Assembly: GCA_937888925.1 (NCBI GenBank)
Contig: CALARM010000780.1
Coordinates: 1 to 5,201, forward strand
Direction: 5' to 3'
Source of the DNA: an uncultured Synergistia bacterium
GTDB lineage: Bacteria; Eremiobacterota; SpSt-956; JAKJGF01
DNA length: 5,201 nucleotides
Position 1 is the stretch's first letter; each line of letters starts with the position of its first letter. The notes under the pieces are model-generated. The model had not been told where the DNA came from, made no database searches, and saw only the letters and a program-made list of their open reading frames with translations. Of the stretch, positions 1 to 5,201 are shown in pieces. A program made the translations under genes and the position numbers.

Positions 1-600
1 TACACCGTGGTCTCCTCCTTCGAGATTTATACGTTCTTTAAGAGCTTTATCTCTTGAATCTCTTACGAATCTGTCTGCTTTAAATAAAATAGCCGGGCCG
101 AGATACTCTTCATCCGTTCCAGTCATGGTGCATGCGCCCTGGCAGCATCCGCAGAGAATACAGTCAATCATACCAACAAGGTCTTCCCTCTCATCCTGAG
201 TCTGTATCCTTTCTATTTCCGGATCTGGATCGCCGGGGATAAGATAGGGTTTGATAGAACGGTACTTTGCCCAGAAAGGTTCAAGATCTACAACGAGATC
301 TTTCAAGATTTTCATATGAGCTATAGGTTTTACCGTTATCAAATCCGCTTCCAGTGCCAGAATCTGTGTTTCACAGGACAGACGGTATTTGCCGTTTATA
401 TGCATACCACATGAACCGCAGACTCCTGCCCTGCATGAAGAGCGGAAAACAAGGGAGCCATCCAGATATTCCTGTATATAAGAAAGTCCTTCCAGTACTG
501 TCATACCTGACTCAACCGGAACTGTATATTCTTTAAAATATGGTTGTTTATCAATATCAGGGTCAAAACGAAAGACCTTGAATTTTACATCTTTTGACAT
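1..600 (-). CDS. sdhB: Succinate dehydrogenase iron-sulfur subunit, C-terminus cut off by window edge
   Basis: SdhB passes electrons from the flavin of SdhA through three iron-sulfur clusters to the quinone and heme in the membrane. The 200 visible residues start at an ATG (598-600) with AAAGGAG nine bases upstream. The N-terminal plant-type ferredoxin domain has the [2Fe-2S] ligands C56, C61, C64 and C76 (C-x4-C-x2-C-x11-C). The second domain begins with C147, C150 and C153 for [4Fe-4S] and C157 for [3Fe-4S]; the remaining ligands and roughly 40-60 residues lie beyond the window. The conserved LGPA and RFxxDSRD stretches follow (residues 167-174 region). Odd points: C157 is followed by Thr instead of the usual Pro, and the Trp pair that contacts ubiquinone in E. 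coli SdhB is absent. It is last in the D-C-A-B order, 91 bp after sdhA. Fumarate reductase FrdB is the main alternative, but the anchors and order favour SdhB. Confidence 0.96.
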   Translation of the reverse strand, partial: MSKDVKFKVFRFDPDIDKQPYFKEYTVPVESGMTVLEGLSYIQEYLDGSLVFRSSCRAGVCGSCGMHINGKYRLSCETQILALEADLITVKPIAHMKILKDLVVDLEPFWAKYRSIKPYLIPGDPDPEIERIQTQDEREDLVGMIDCILCGCCQGACTMTGTDEEYLGPAILFKADRFVRDSRDKALKERINLEGGDHGV

Positions 601-609
601 GTTTTCTGA

Positions 610-616
610 CTCCTTT
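610..616 (-). promoter_or_regulatory. Ribosome binding site of sdhB
   Basis: AAAGGAG on the minus strand, nine bases before the ATG at 600. It confirms that start. The heptad block at 628-655 ends 11 bases upstream of it. Confidence 0.8.
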
Positions 617-627
617 CATAAGGAAAC

Positions 628-655
628 GAGTAATGCGTAATATATGATGCGTAAG
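628..655. repeat. Degenerate heptad block, four units, upstream of sdhB
   Basis: Four seven-base units in perfect frame on the plus strand: GAGTAAT, GCGTAAT, ATATGAT and GCGTAAG; the third is the most diverged. It lies between the neighbouring heptad block (665-692, nine-base spacer) and the sdhB ribosome binding site. Its GCGTAA copies are complementary to the TTACGC copies of the neighbouring block, so the two can pair as an imperfect hairpin with several G-U pairs in the transcript. Confidence 0.7.
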
Positions 656-664
656 AACCTGCCC

Positions 665-692
665 GTCACGTGTTACGCGTTACGCGTTACGC
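665..692. repeat. GTTACGC heptad block, four units, touching the sdhA stop codon
   Basis: One GTCACGT followed by three exact GTTACGC copies (672-678, 679-685, 686-692). The last base of the array (692) is also the third base of the sdhA TAG stop codon on the minus strand, so the repeat begins exactly where translation ends. GTNAC is palindromic at consensus level, so the array reads as the same heptad class on either strand. Confidence 0.85.
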
Positions 693-2392
693 TAATATTT
701 TCTTTCCACAGGCACATATATGCTCGTATCCACTTCTTTATAAGAAAGCTTGACTCCGTCAGGGCTGTATGTAGCAATTGTATGTTTCAGCCACTTTTCA
801 TCATCTCTTTTCGGGAAATCTGTTCTGGAGTGGGAACCTCTACTTTCTTCTCTCGCAAGAGCTCCTGCCACTATTGCTTCATCTATCAGGAGATTTCCTT
901 CGAGTTCAAGAGCCCACATAAGTTCCTGATTACCTTTTATATTTTTGTTGAGGAGTTTCATCTTTTTAAATTTCTGAATAAGTTCTTTTATTTTCTCAAG
1001 AGCAAAGGCAAGTTCTTCCTTTTTCCTGTAAACTCCCACATTTTTCAACATGATGTCACCCATCTGCTTTGTTATTTCAGGCATTTTTTCAGGGCCGTCA
1101 TTGTCCATAAGTGCTCTGAGTTTCTTCTCCTGCTGTTCAAGGGCATCATTGATGGCTTTTTCTCCCTTTCTGCTGTCTTTTTTGCTTTCTATATATTTCA
1201 CTGCTTTTTCTCCTGCAATTGCGCCGAAAACAACAGTATCGAGAAGGGAATTGCCTCCGAGACGGTTTGCCCCGTGAACACTCACACAGGCACATTCTCC
1301 TGCAGCATAAAACCCGGCCACATTTGTGGCACAGTCAATATCACAGTCAATGCCTCCCATCATATAATGCATGCCGGGCTGTATAGGTATAGGCTGTGTT
1401 ATAGGGTCTATTCCTTTAAAATTCATACATATATCTCTTATGCCTGGAAGTCTTGTCATAATTTTATGGGCTCCGAGATGGGTAAGGTCGAGATGAACAT
1501 AGGAATCATCAAAACCTCTTCCCTCAAGAATTTCAGTGGTAATACACCGTGATACAATATCTCTGGGAGCAAGTTCCATAAAGTCAGGAGCATATTTCTG
1601 CATAAACCTTTCTCCCAGTTTATTTTTAAGGTATCCTCCTTCACCGCGGCATCCTTCTGTCATAAGGATATTATTTCCAAGAAGTGTTGTGGGGTGGAAC
1701 TGAACAAATTCCATATCTTTGAGAGGCACTCCTTCAAGATATGGTATGGCCATGCCAAAGCCCGTGCTCGTACGGGCATTTGTTGTAGCAACATAACTCC
1801 TTCCTCCGCCACCTGTTCCAAAAATTACCGATTCCGCCATTATGGGATGGAGTTTGCCTGTAATCAAATCCATTGCAATCACACCGCGGCATACTCCGTC
1901 TTCTACGACAAGTTTTATTACCATCCATTCGTTATAAGTTTTTATTTCATATTTTACCAGTTGCTCATAAAGCACATGTAATATAACATGTCCTGTTTTA
2001 TCTGCAGCATAACAGGTTCTGGGGAAGCCTGCTCCTCCGAAGGGACGCTGCGCTATTTTTCCTTCTTCCGTTCTGTCAAAAGGACATCCCCAGTGTTCCA
2101 GTTCCCTTATTCTTTTCGGTGCCTCAGCGGTAAGTAACATGGCGGCTTTTTGATCTGCAAGAAAATCACTTCCTTTTATGGTATCAAAACCATGACGTTC
2201 ACAGCTATCATGACGGCCTTTAGGATTATTACCTAAAGCTCCGTTTATACCTCCCTGGGCAGCACCTGAATGGGATCTTACAGGATAGATCTTTGTAAGG
2301 AGCGCTACATTGGTATTATGTTCACTTACGGCAATGGCTGCTCTCATACCTGCCAGACCGCCTCCTACGACCAGAACTTTATGATATATCAT
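692..2392 (-). CDS. sdhA: Succinate dehydrogenase flavoprotein subunit
   Basis: SdhA oxidises succinate to fumarate on covalently bound FAD, on the membrane-attached hydrophilic arm of complex II. The 566 residues are normal full length. The N-terminal Rossmann FAD motif GGGLAG is at residues 10-15. The covalent-flavin motif [10 protein letters not shown] has the linking His at H41. The active site is complete when compared with E. coli SdhA: H233 in QFHPTT, T245 and E246 in TEGCRGEGG, the proton-shuttle R277 in APRD, H342 in MHYMMGG, and R377 in [12 protein letters not shown]. The C-terminal helical domain has the expected [11 protein letters not shown] motif near residue 520. The ATG start has AAAGGAG 11 bases upstream, a slightly long spacing, and begins directly with the FAD-binding strand. 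FrdA of a quinol:fumarate reductase is homologous and reversibility cannot be excluded, but the anchors indicate SdhA. It follows sdhC after 192 bp and precedes sdhB by 91 bp. Confidence 0.98.
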   Translation of the reverse strand: MIYHKVLVVGGGLAGMRAAIAVSEHNTNVALLTKIYPVRSHSGAAQGGINGALGNNPKGRHDSCERHGFDTIKGSDFLADQKAAMLLTAEAPKRIRELEHWGCPFDRTEEGKIAQRPFGGAGFPRTCYAADKTGHVILHVLYEQLVKYEIKTYNEWMVIKLVVEDGVCRGVIAMDLITGKLHPIMAESVIFGTGGGGRSYVATTNARTSTGFGMAIPYLEGVPLKDMEFVQFHPTTLLGNNILMTEGCRGEGGYLKNKLGERFMQKYAPDFMELAPRDIVSRCITTEILEGRGFDDSYVHLDLTHLGAHKIMTRLPGIRDICMNFKGIDPITQPIPIQPGMHYMMGGIDCDIDCATNVAGFYAAGECACVSVHGANRLGGNSLLDTVVFGAIAGEKAVKYIESKKDSRKGEKAINDALEQQEKKLRALMDNDGPEKMPEITKQMGDIMLKNVGVYRKKEELAFALEKIKELIQKFKKMKLLNKNIKGNQELMWALELEGNLLIDEAIVAGALAREESRGSHSRTDFPKRDDEKWLKHTIATYSPDGVKLSYKEVDTSIYVPVERKY

Positions 2393-2403
2393 TTTAAATA
2401 AAA

Positions 2404-2410
2404 CTCCTTT
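2404..2410 (-). promoter_or_regulatory. Ribosome binding site of sdhA
   Basis: AAAGGAG on the minus strand with an AT-rich spacer of 11 bases to the ATG at 2392. No better-spaced in-frame start is seen. The heptad block 2421-2448 ends ten bases upstream. Confidence 0.75.
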
Positions 2411-2420
2411 CTTTAATTCC

Positions 2421-2448
2421 GTAACGCGTGACGCTTGATGCGTAACGC
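2421..2448. repeat. GTRACGC heptad block, four units, upstream of sdhA
   Basis: On the plus strand the four in-frame heptads are GTAACGC, GTGACGC, TTGATGC and GTAACGC, exactly 28 bp. It sits just upstream of the sdhA ribosome binding site and is the partner of the block at 2555-2582, which abuts the sdhC stop. Confidence 0.82.
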
Positions 2449-2554
2449 GGGGAAGGAGATATTACGGGATAATTTAACAAATATTTAAATCTTCCAGATT
2501 TCTATAAACCTTTCTATGACAGAAGTCATATGTAAGAAAGAACAAATATCTAAT
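2449..2554. other. 106-bp AT-rich non-repeat core between two heptad blocks
   Basis: No gene, terminator or convincing promoter is seen here. It contains a small perfect inverted repeat, TATGAC-AGAA-GTCATA at 2515-2530, without a following U tract, and a direct repeat AACAAATAT at 2476-2484 and 2541-2549. It could be an intercistronic spacer or the core of an element whose ends are the heptad blocks; the sequence does not decide. Confidence 0.45.
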
Positions 2555-2582
2555 ATCACGCGTGACGCGTGACGCGTCACGT
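2555..2582. repeat. GTGACGC heptad block, four units, just after the sdhC stop
   Basis: On the plus strand, ATCACGC is followed by two exact GTGACGC copies and GTCACGT, exactly 28 bp and two bases from the sdhC stop codon (2585-2587). It includes a perfect 14-bp palindrome, CGTGACGCGTCACG at 2568-2581, and a second one, CACGCGTG at 2557-2564. Both contain ACGCGT or a related core. Confidence 0.85.
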
Positions 2583-2584
2583 TC

Positions 2585-2980
2585 TTACATAGTATGTTTT
2601 AAAAAATTATTACCCATTATAAGGACACCTGTAGCAACGACAAAAAATCCAATTACAGCTATCACGGCAATAAGTTGCTTCTGGGATTTAGTGAGACCAA
2701 AAAAATCACAGATAGTAATTCTGAGGCCATTGAGCATATGAGCAACCACACCGGCAAAGAGTAACATTTCAAGAAAAACCAGAACAGGATGATGCATTTT
2801 TGCCATTACATCACTGAAGGTTTGAGGGCCGAAAATTGTAGCGCTGCTGATAACCAGAATATGGGCAAACAGATACATGGCAAGTAATACACCGGAAACC
2901 CTCTGACCGGCAAAACATAACATTTCCATATTAAAATTATCCGGCAGTTCCGTAATAAAAGAAAATAATTTCTTCACCAT
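2585..2980 (-). CDS. sdhC: Succinate dehydrogenase cytochrome b subunit, SdhC type
   Basis: This membrane anchor helps bind heme b and quinone and attaches the SdhA-SdhB arm to the inner face of the cytoplasmic membrane. It has 131 residues and three predicted transmembrane helices at about 28-50, 65-90 and 102-123. The first carries QRVSGVLL (R27, matching quinone-site R31 of E. coli SdhC) and H40. The second carries the family signature H81-x2-N-G-L-R87-x4-D92, where H81 aligns with the heme ligand H84 of E. coli SdhC. From memory of the family, it resembles the mycobacterial Sdh2 SdhC throughout. H40 is a second plausible heme ligand. The start is chosen by its ribosome binding site. It follows sdhD by 69 bp, so the anchor order is reversed. 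Automatic annotation may simply call it the second anchor, SdhD. Confidence 0.88.
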   Translation of the reverse strand: MVKKLFSFITELPDNFNMEMLCFAGQRVSGVLLAMYLFAHILVISSATIFGPQTFSDVMAKMHHPVLVFLEMLLFAGVVAHMLNGLRITICDFFGLTKSQKQLIAVIAVIGFFVVATGVLIMGNNFLKHTM

Positions 2981-2987
2981 TCCATGT

Positions 2988-2994
2988 CTCCTTT
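2988..2994 (-). promoter_or_regulatory. Ribosome binding site that fixes the sdhC start
   Basis: AAAGGAG on the minus strand lies seven bases before the ATG at 2980. Another ATG at 2985 is only two bases from it, is in another frame and stops after Met-Glu-Trp, so 2980 is the real start. The 69-bp sdhD-sdhC gap is the only one in the cluster without heptad blocks. Confidence 0.8.
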
Positions 2995-3049
2995 CCAGAC
3001 GAAAAATCCCTGCTTTACATAAACAATGAGTTAAGTAACACAGGTAACA

Positions 3050-3409
3050 TTACAAAACAGGTCCGTTATGATAAAAGGTTAAAAGGGCAATAAATCCATA
3101 AAGGAATAATACTATCCCTGCAAAGCCGAATAAATAATTAAGGTTCTTCTGAGTGGAAGGTTTAATATTACAATCAGTTATTATACCAAGAACTCCGTAA
3201 AGTCCGTGATAGATAATAACTGCCAGAAGACATGTATCAAAGCATACCCACCAGGGGGAATGAAGCCTCTGTGCTACAACATTAAAATCCAGATTACCGC
3301 CTGTAAAAAAGTGAAGATATAAATAATGAACAATCATTCCGATTGTCAATAATACTCCTGTTATCCTCTGGAGCAACCATCCCCACATTGAGAATTGACT
3401 TTTTCCCAT
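3050..3409 (-). CDS. sdhD: Succinate dehydrogenase membrane anchor, SdhD type
   Basis: This is the second integral-membrane anchor of complex II. It has 119 residues and three predicted helices at about 12-35, 54-78 and 92-113. Helix 1 contains QRITGVLL (R15) and H28. Helix 2 contains H68-x10-D79, aligning with H71-x10-D82 of E. coli SdhD, where H71 is a heme ligand. The loop before helix 2 (LDFNVVAQRLHSPWW, residues 40-54) closely resembles, from memory, the DFNFVAQR loop of mycobacterial SdhD, which is why I call it SdhD although it comes first. C80 replaces Tyr83, a ubiquinone contact in E. coli. The paired His in helices 1 and 2 of both anchors suggests two hemes. The ATG has a near-perfect ribosome binding site. 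It begins the sdh genes, 144 bp after the TPR-HEAT gene. Automatic pipelines may label it sdhC by position. Confidence 0.85.
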   Translation of the reverse strand: MGKSQFSMWGWLLQRITGVLLTIGMIVHYLYLHFFTGGNLDFNVVAQRLHSPWWVCFDTCLLAVIIYHGLYGVLGIITDCNIKPSTQKNLNYLFGFAGIVLFLYGFIALLTFYHNGPVL

Positions 3410-3416
3410 AATTTAA

Positions 3417-3426
3417 ACCTCCTTTC
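3417..3426 (-). promoter_or_regulatory. Strong ribosome binding site of sdhD
   Basis: GAAAGGAGGT on the minus strand is nearly fully complementary to the 16S rRNA tail, with eight bases between its GGAGG and the ATG at 3409. It is the strongest of the four sdh sites and marks the first sdh gene. The heptad array starting at 3431 lies four bases upstream. Confidence 0.85.
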
Positions 3427-3430
3427 TTTT

Positions 3431-3486
3431 CAGTGATCAGTGACCAGTTATCAGTGACCAGTGGCCAGTTATCAGTGACCAGTTAT
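3431..3486. repeat. CAGTKRY heptad array, eight units, upstream of sdhD
   Basis: Eight consecutive seven-base units fit CAGT[GT][AG][CT] without a single slip over 56 bp. CAGTGAC and CAGTTAT occur three times each, CAGTGAT and CAGTGGC once each. The order is not periodic at a higher level except that CAGTGAC-CAGTTAT pairs recur. A further CAGTTAC lies out of frame at 3492-3498. It fills the space between a second array (3511-3559) and the sdhD ribosome binding site, in the transcribed leader if sdh is expressed from upstream. Confidence 0.88.
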
Positions 3487-3510
3487 ATTAACAGTTACTA
3501 TTAAGCATTT

Positions 3511-3559
3511 ACTCTTCACTTTTCACCATTCACTCTTCACGACTCACCACTCACTACTC
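3511..3559. repeat. ACNNNTC heptad array, seven units, overlapping the end of the TPR-HEAT gene
   Basis: Seven consecutive units fit AC-N3-TC on the plus strand (for example ACTCTTC twice, ACCATTC, ACCACTC, ACTACTC), equal to GAGTNGT/GARNNGT on the minus strand, where it is a GTGA every seven bases. It runs across the TAG stop codon (3554-3556) into the last codon of the upstream gene. An eighth, imperfect unit may continue to 3566. Confidence 0.85.
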
Positions 3560-5201
3560 ACTCTCTTCCACTTCCTCAAGAGCAAGTCCGGCCCAGAATC
3601 TAACCGTAAAATCTTGATCTTTCATGGCTTTCTTAATATATTTTAAAGACTTATGAATGCCAAGCCTGCCGAGAGTCATAACAGATGAACTTCTGACAAC
3701 AGGATCAGGGTCAGATAATGCTTTTACCAGGGGCAGAAAGGCTTTATTACCCATAGAGCCCATAGCCTGAGCAGCTTCCCATCTTATCTCCACGGATTCA
3801 TGTTCCAATGCTTTTTTCAATAACGGGAACGCTTTTCTGTGACCTGTAAGCCCCAGGAGATAAACTATCCAGTATTTAGTTTCAGGTGATGTTCTGTCAT
3901 AATTATCTATTAATATGTTTACGGCTCTTTCACCTTTTAAACTCTCAAGAAAACTTACTGCAGGGTATACGAGTTCTTCTACATTCTCTTCGAGCACTTC
4001 AATCATACATTCTATCGGTTCTACAATATAACCGAGTCTATAAAGAACAAGTCCAAGAACATAATAGGCCCATGTATATTCAGGATCCAGTCCTATGGCC
4101 TGTTCGAGATCATTTCTGGCTTTCTCGAACTGCTCCATTTCAAGGTATATGGCACCTCGTGTACCATAGGCCCAGACAAACTCCGGTTCAAGTTCTATAG
4201 CTTTACTTGCATACTTTAAAGCATTATCCATATCACCTTCAAGTCTGGACACTTCTCCGAGGCTTGCATAGGCAAAATTACTCTCACTGTCAAGTTCAAG
4301 TGCTTTATTAAAATACTCTCTCGCTTTAACATAATTATTGAGATGAAAATATATTTCTCCGAGACATCCGAAAGCCCAGGAAAAATCAGGTTCAATGGTA
4401 ATAGCCGTATTCAAATACTCTATGGCTTTATCTATATTGCCCAGTTCATAATAAGCCACCCCAAGACTGCAATAGGCCATAGAGGATTCTGAATTTATTT
4501 TTATGGATTCCTCCAGTGTTTCAATGGCTAAAAATAAATCCCCCTCTTCTCTGTATATTTCTCCGATGCGGGACATAGCAATATAATTATCCGGCTCAAG
4601 AGTGAGAACTTTTTTGTAGAGTTCCAGGGCATTATGATAATCTTCCTTGCAGGCATAAGTTTCGGCGAGAAGAAATATTATTTTGCTGTCGTGACTGTTA
4701 AGCTCATAGGCACGCCAGAGCTGTTCGAGTGCCCTGTCATAATCTTCAATAGTGAGATATGTTTCTCCGAGCTCTCTTATAGCTTCGGTATTATCAGGAT
4801 CAGATTTTAAATCTTCCTGCAAATGTTTTATTTCCAGCTGAACCTGTATATCTTCTATAAGATTCTCCAGATCCTGTTCTTTTGCAAATTCCGGGTCATA
4901 ATCAATAACCTCTTTAAATGACTCGACTGCAGGGGGAAAGTCACCCATGTTTTTATAAATAAGTCCCTGAAGGTAATGGGCTTTATAATTTGCAGGGTGA
5001 GCGGATATTACCTGTTTTATTTCCGAAAGAGCTCTGGCGTAATTATTGAGATAATAACATGTCTTGGCCATATAATAACGGGCATCAACCAGATCCGGTT
5101 CAAGACTCAGGGCTTCGTCAAAAGACCTGAGAGCTTTCTGATAATCTTTTTTCTGCAGATAAACAGTGCCTATCCTGACATAACCTTCTGCATCACCCGG
5201 T
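3554..5201 (-). CDS. TPR-HEAT repeat scaffold protein, N-terminus cut off by window edge
   Basis: A helical-repeat protein, probably a protein-protein interaction scaffold; no catalytic motif is seen and its partner is unknown. The frame is open to the window edge, giving 548 residues, and TPR units continue upstream of the internal Met at 5071, so the true start is outside. Residues 4-105 hold three 34-residue TPR units, 106-137 a 32-residue helical stretch that may be a degenerate unit, and 138-409 eight more TPRs in unbroken 34-residue frame with the usual G/A-Y and P-D/E positions. Residues 410-548 (about 3557-3973) form four HEAT/PBS-lyase-like units of about 30 residues, the later ones with the V-R-x-A/S pattern, ending in a half unit and an acidic tail. 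No signal peptide or membrane segment is visible. It lies on the same strand 144 bp before sdhD, but a functional link to complex II is not shown. Confidence 0.9.
   Translation of the reverse strand, partial: PGDAEGYVRIGTVYLQKKDYQKALRSFDEALSLEPDLVDARYYMAKTCYYLNNYARALSEIKQVISAHPANYKAHYLQGLIYKNMGDFPPAVESFKEVIDYDPEFAKEQDLENLIEDIQVQLEIKHLQEDLKSDPDNTEAIRELGETYLTIEDYDRALEQLWRAYELNSHDSKIIFLLAETYACKEDYHNALELYKKVLTLEPDNYIAMSRIGEIYREEGDLFLAIETLEESIKINSESSMAYCSLGVAYYELGNIDKAIEYLNTAITIEPDFSWAFGCLGEIYFHLNNYVKAREYFNKALELDSESNFAYASLGEVSRLEGDMDNALKYASKAIELEPEFVWAYGTRGAIYLEMEQFEKARNDLEQAIGLDPEYTWAYYVLGLVLYRLGYIVEPIECMIEVLEENVEELVYPAVSFLESLKGERAVNILIDNYDRTSPETKYWIVYLLGLTGHRKAFPLLKKALEHESVEIRWEAAQAMGSMGNKAFLPLVKALSDPDPVVRSSSVMTLGRLGIHKSLKYIKKAMKDQDFTVRFWAGLALEEVEESE

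Noticed and set aside
354..536. 60-codon plus-strand open frame antisense to sdhB
   Set aside because: It is a shadow of the SdhB ferredoxin domain and has no ribosome binding site or recognisable product.
644..1552. 302-codon plus-strand open frame antisense to sdhA
   Set aside because: It lies opposite a complete, motif-rich sdhA, its translation is low-complexity (Phe, Cys, His rich) and no protein family is recognisable.
2515..2530. Stem TATGAC/GTCATA as a transcription terminator
   Set aside because: The stem is short and AT-rich, has no U tract on either strand, and lies inside the sdh operon.
2974..2985. Three-codon frame Met-Glu-Trp-stop overlapping the sdhC start
   Set aside because: Its ATG is only two bases from the Shine-Dalgarno sequence, too close for efficient initiation; probably chance.
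3485..3493. TGTTAATAT as an extended -10 promoter element for sdhD on the minus strand
   Set aside because: The position 17 bases upstream reads AGTAAA, unlike a -35 box, and the -10 match is modest in AT-rich sequence.
3431..3559. CRISPR array
   Set aside because: The units are seven bases, contiguous and degenerate; there are no 25-40 base repeats with unique spacers and no cas gene.
3886..4200. 104-codon plus-strand open frame inside the TPR-HEAT gene
   Set aside because: It is antisense to a regular TPR array; its apparent periodicity is inherited from the repeats on the other strand.
5069..5071. ATG as the start of the TPR-HEAT gene
   Set aside because: The frame stays open to the window edge and encodes a complete TPR unit and part of another upstream, so this Met is internal.

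Overview
The window is a single minus-strand gene cluster of an uncultured-type, moderately AT-rich bacterium. Reading along the minus strand (right to left), it holds the 3' part of a long TPR/HEAT-repeat protein gene (edge to 3554), then a complete sdhD (3409-3050), sdhC (2980-2585) and sdhA (2392-692), then the 5' two thirds of sdhB (600 to the edge). Together the last four encode a membrane-bound succinate:quinone oxidoreductase (respiratory complex II, TCA cycle step succinate/fumarate). No plus-strand gene is credible; the plus-strand open frames are shadows of these genes.

SdhA is the covalent-FAD catalytic subunit, SdhB carries the iron-sulfur clusters, and SdhC and SdhD anchor the enzyme in the membrane, bind heme b and reduce quinone. 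The two anchors are separate three-helix proteins, each with one conserved His in helix 1 and one in helix 2. That pattern fits the two-heme, two-anchor class (type A, as in the mycobacterial Sdh2 and archaeal enzymes) better than the one-heme E. coli class. Residues that hold ubiquinone in E. coli are not conserved, which fits a menaquinone-like acceptor (inference). The anchor order is D-C-A-B, swapped from the usual C-D-A-B. All four genes have an AAAGGAG Shine-Dalgarno sequence.

The most unusual structure lies between the genes. Three of the four gaps carry paired blocks of degenerate seven-base repeats. One block begins at, or a few bases after, the upstream stop codon and the other ends just before the next ribosome binding site. 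Four blocks are exactly 28 bp (four heptads) of a GTNACGC-like class, one is 56 bp (eight heptads, CAGTKRY) and one is at least 49 bp (seven heptads, ACNNNTC on the plus strand). Only the sdhD-sdhC gap lacks them. They look like short tandem heptamer repeats (as known in cyanobacteria) but vary from copy to copy within a fixed frame; their function is unknown.

The organism cannot be named from this window. Heptad-filled spacers, a diheme-type complex II and a TPR-HEAT fusion suggest an environmental anaerobic or facultative lineage, but this is only a weak inference.
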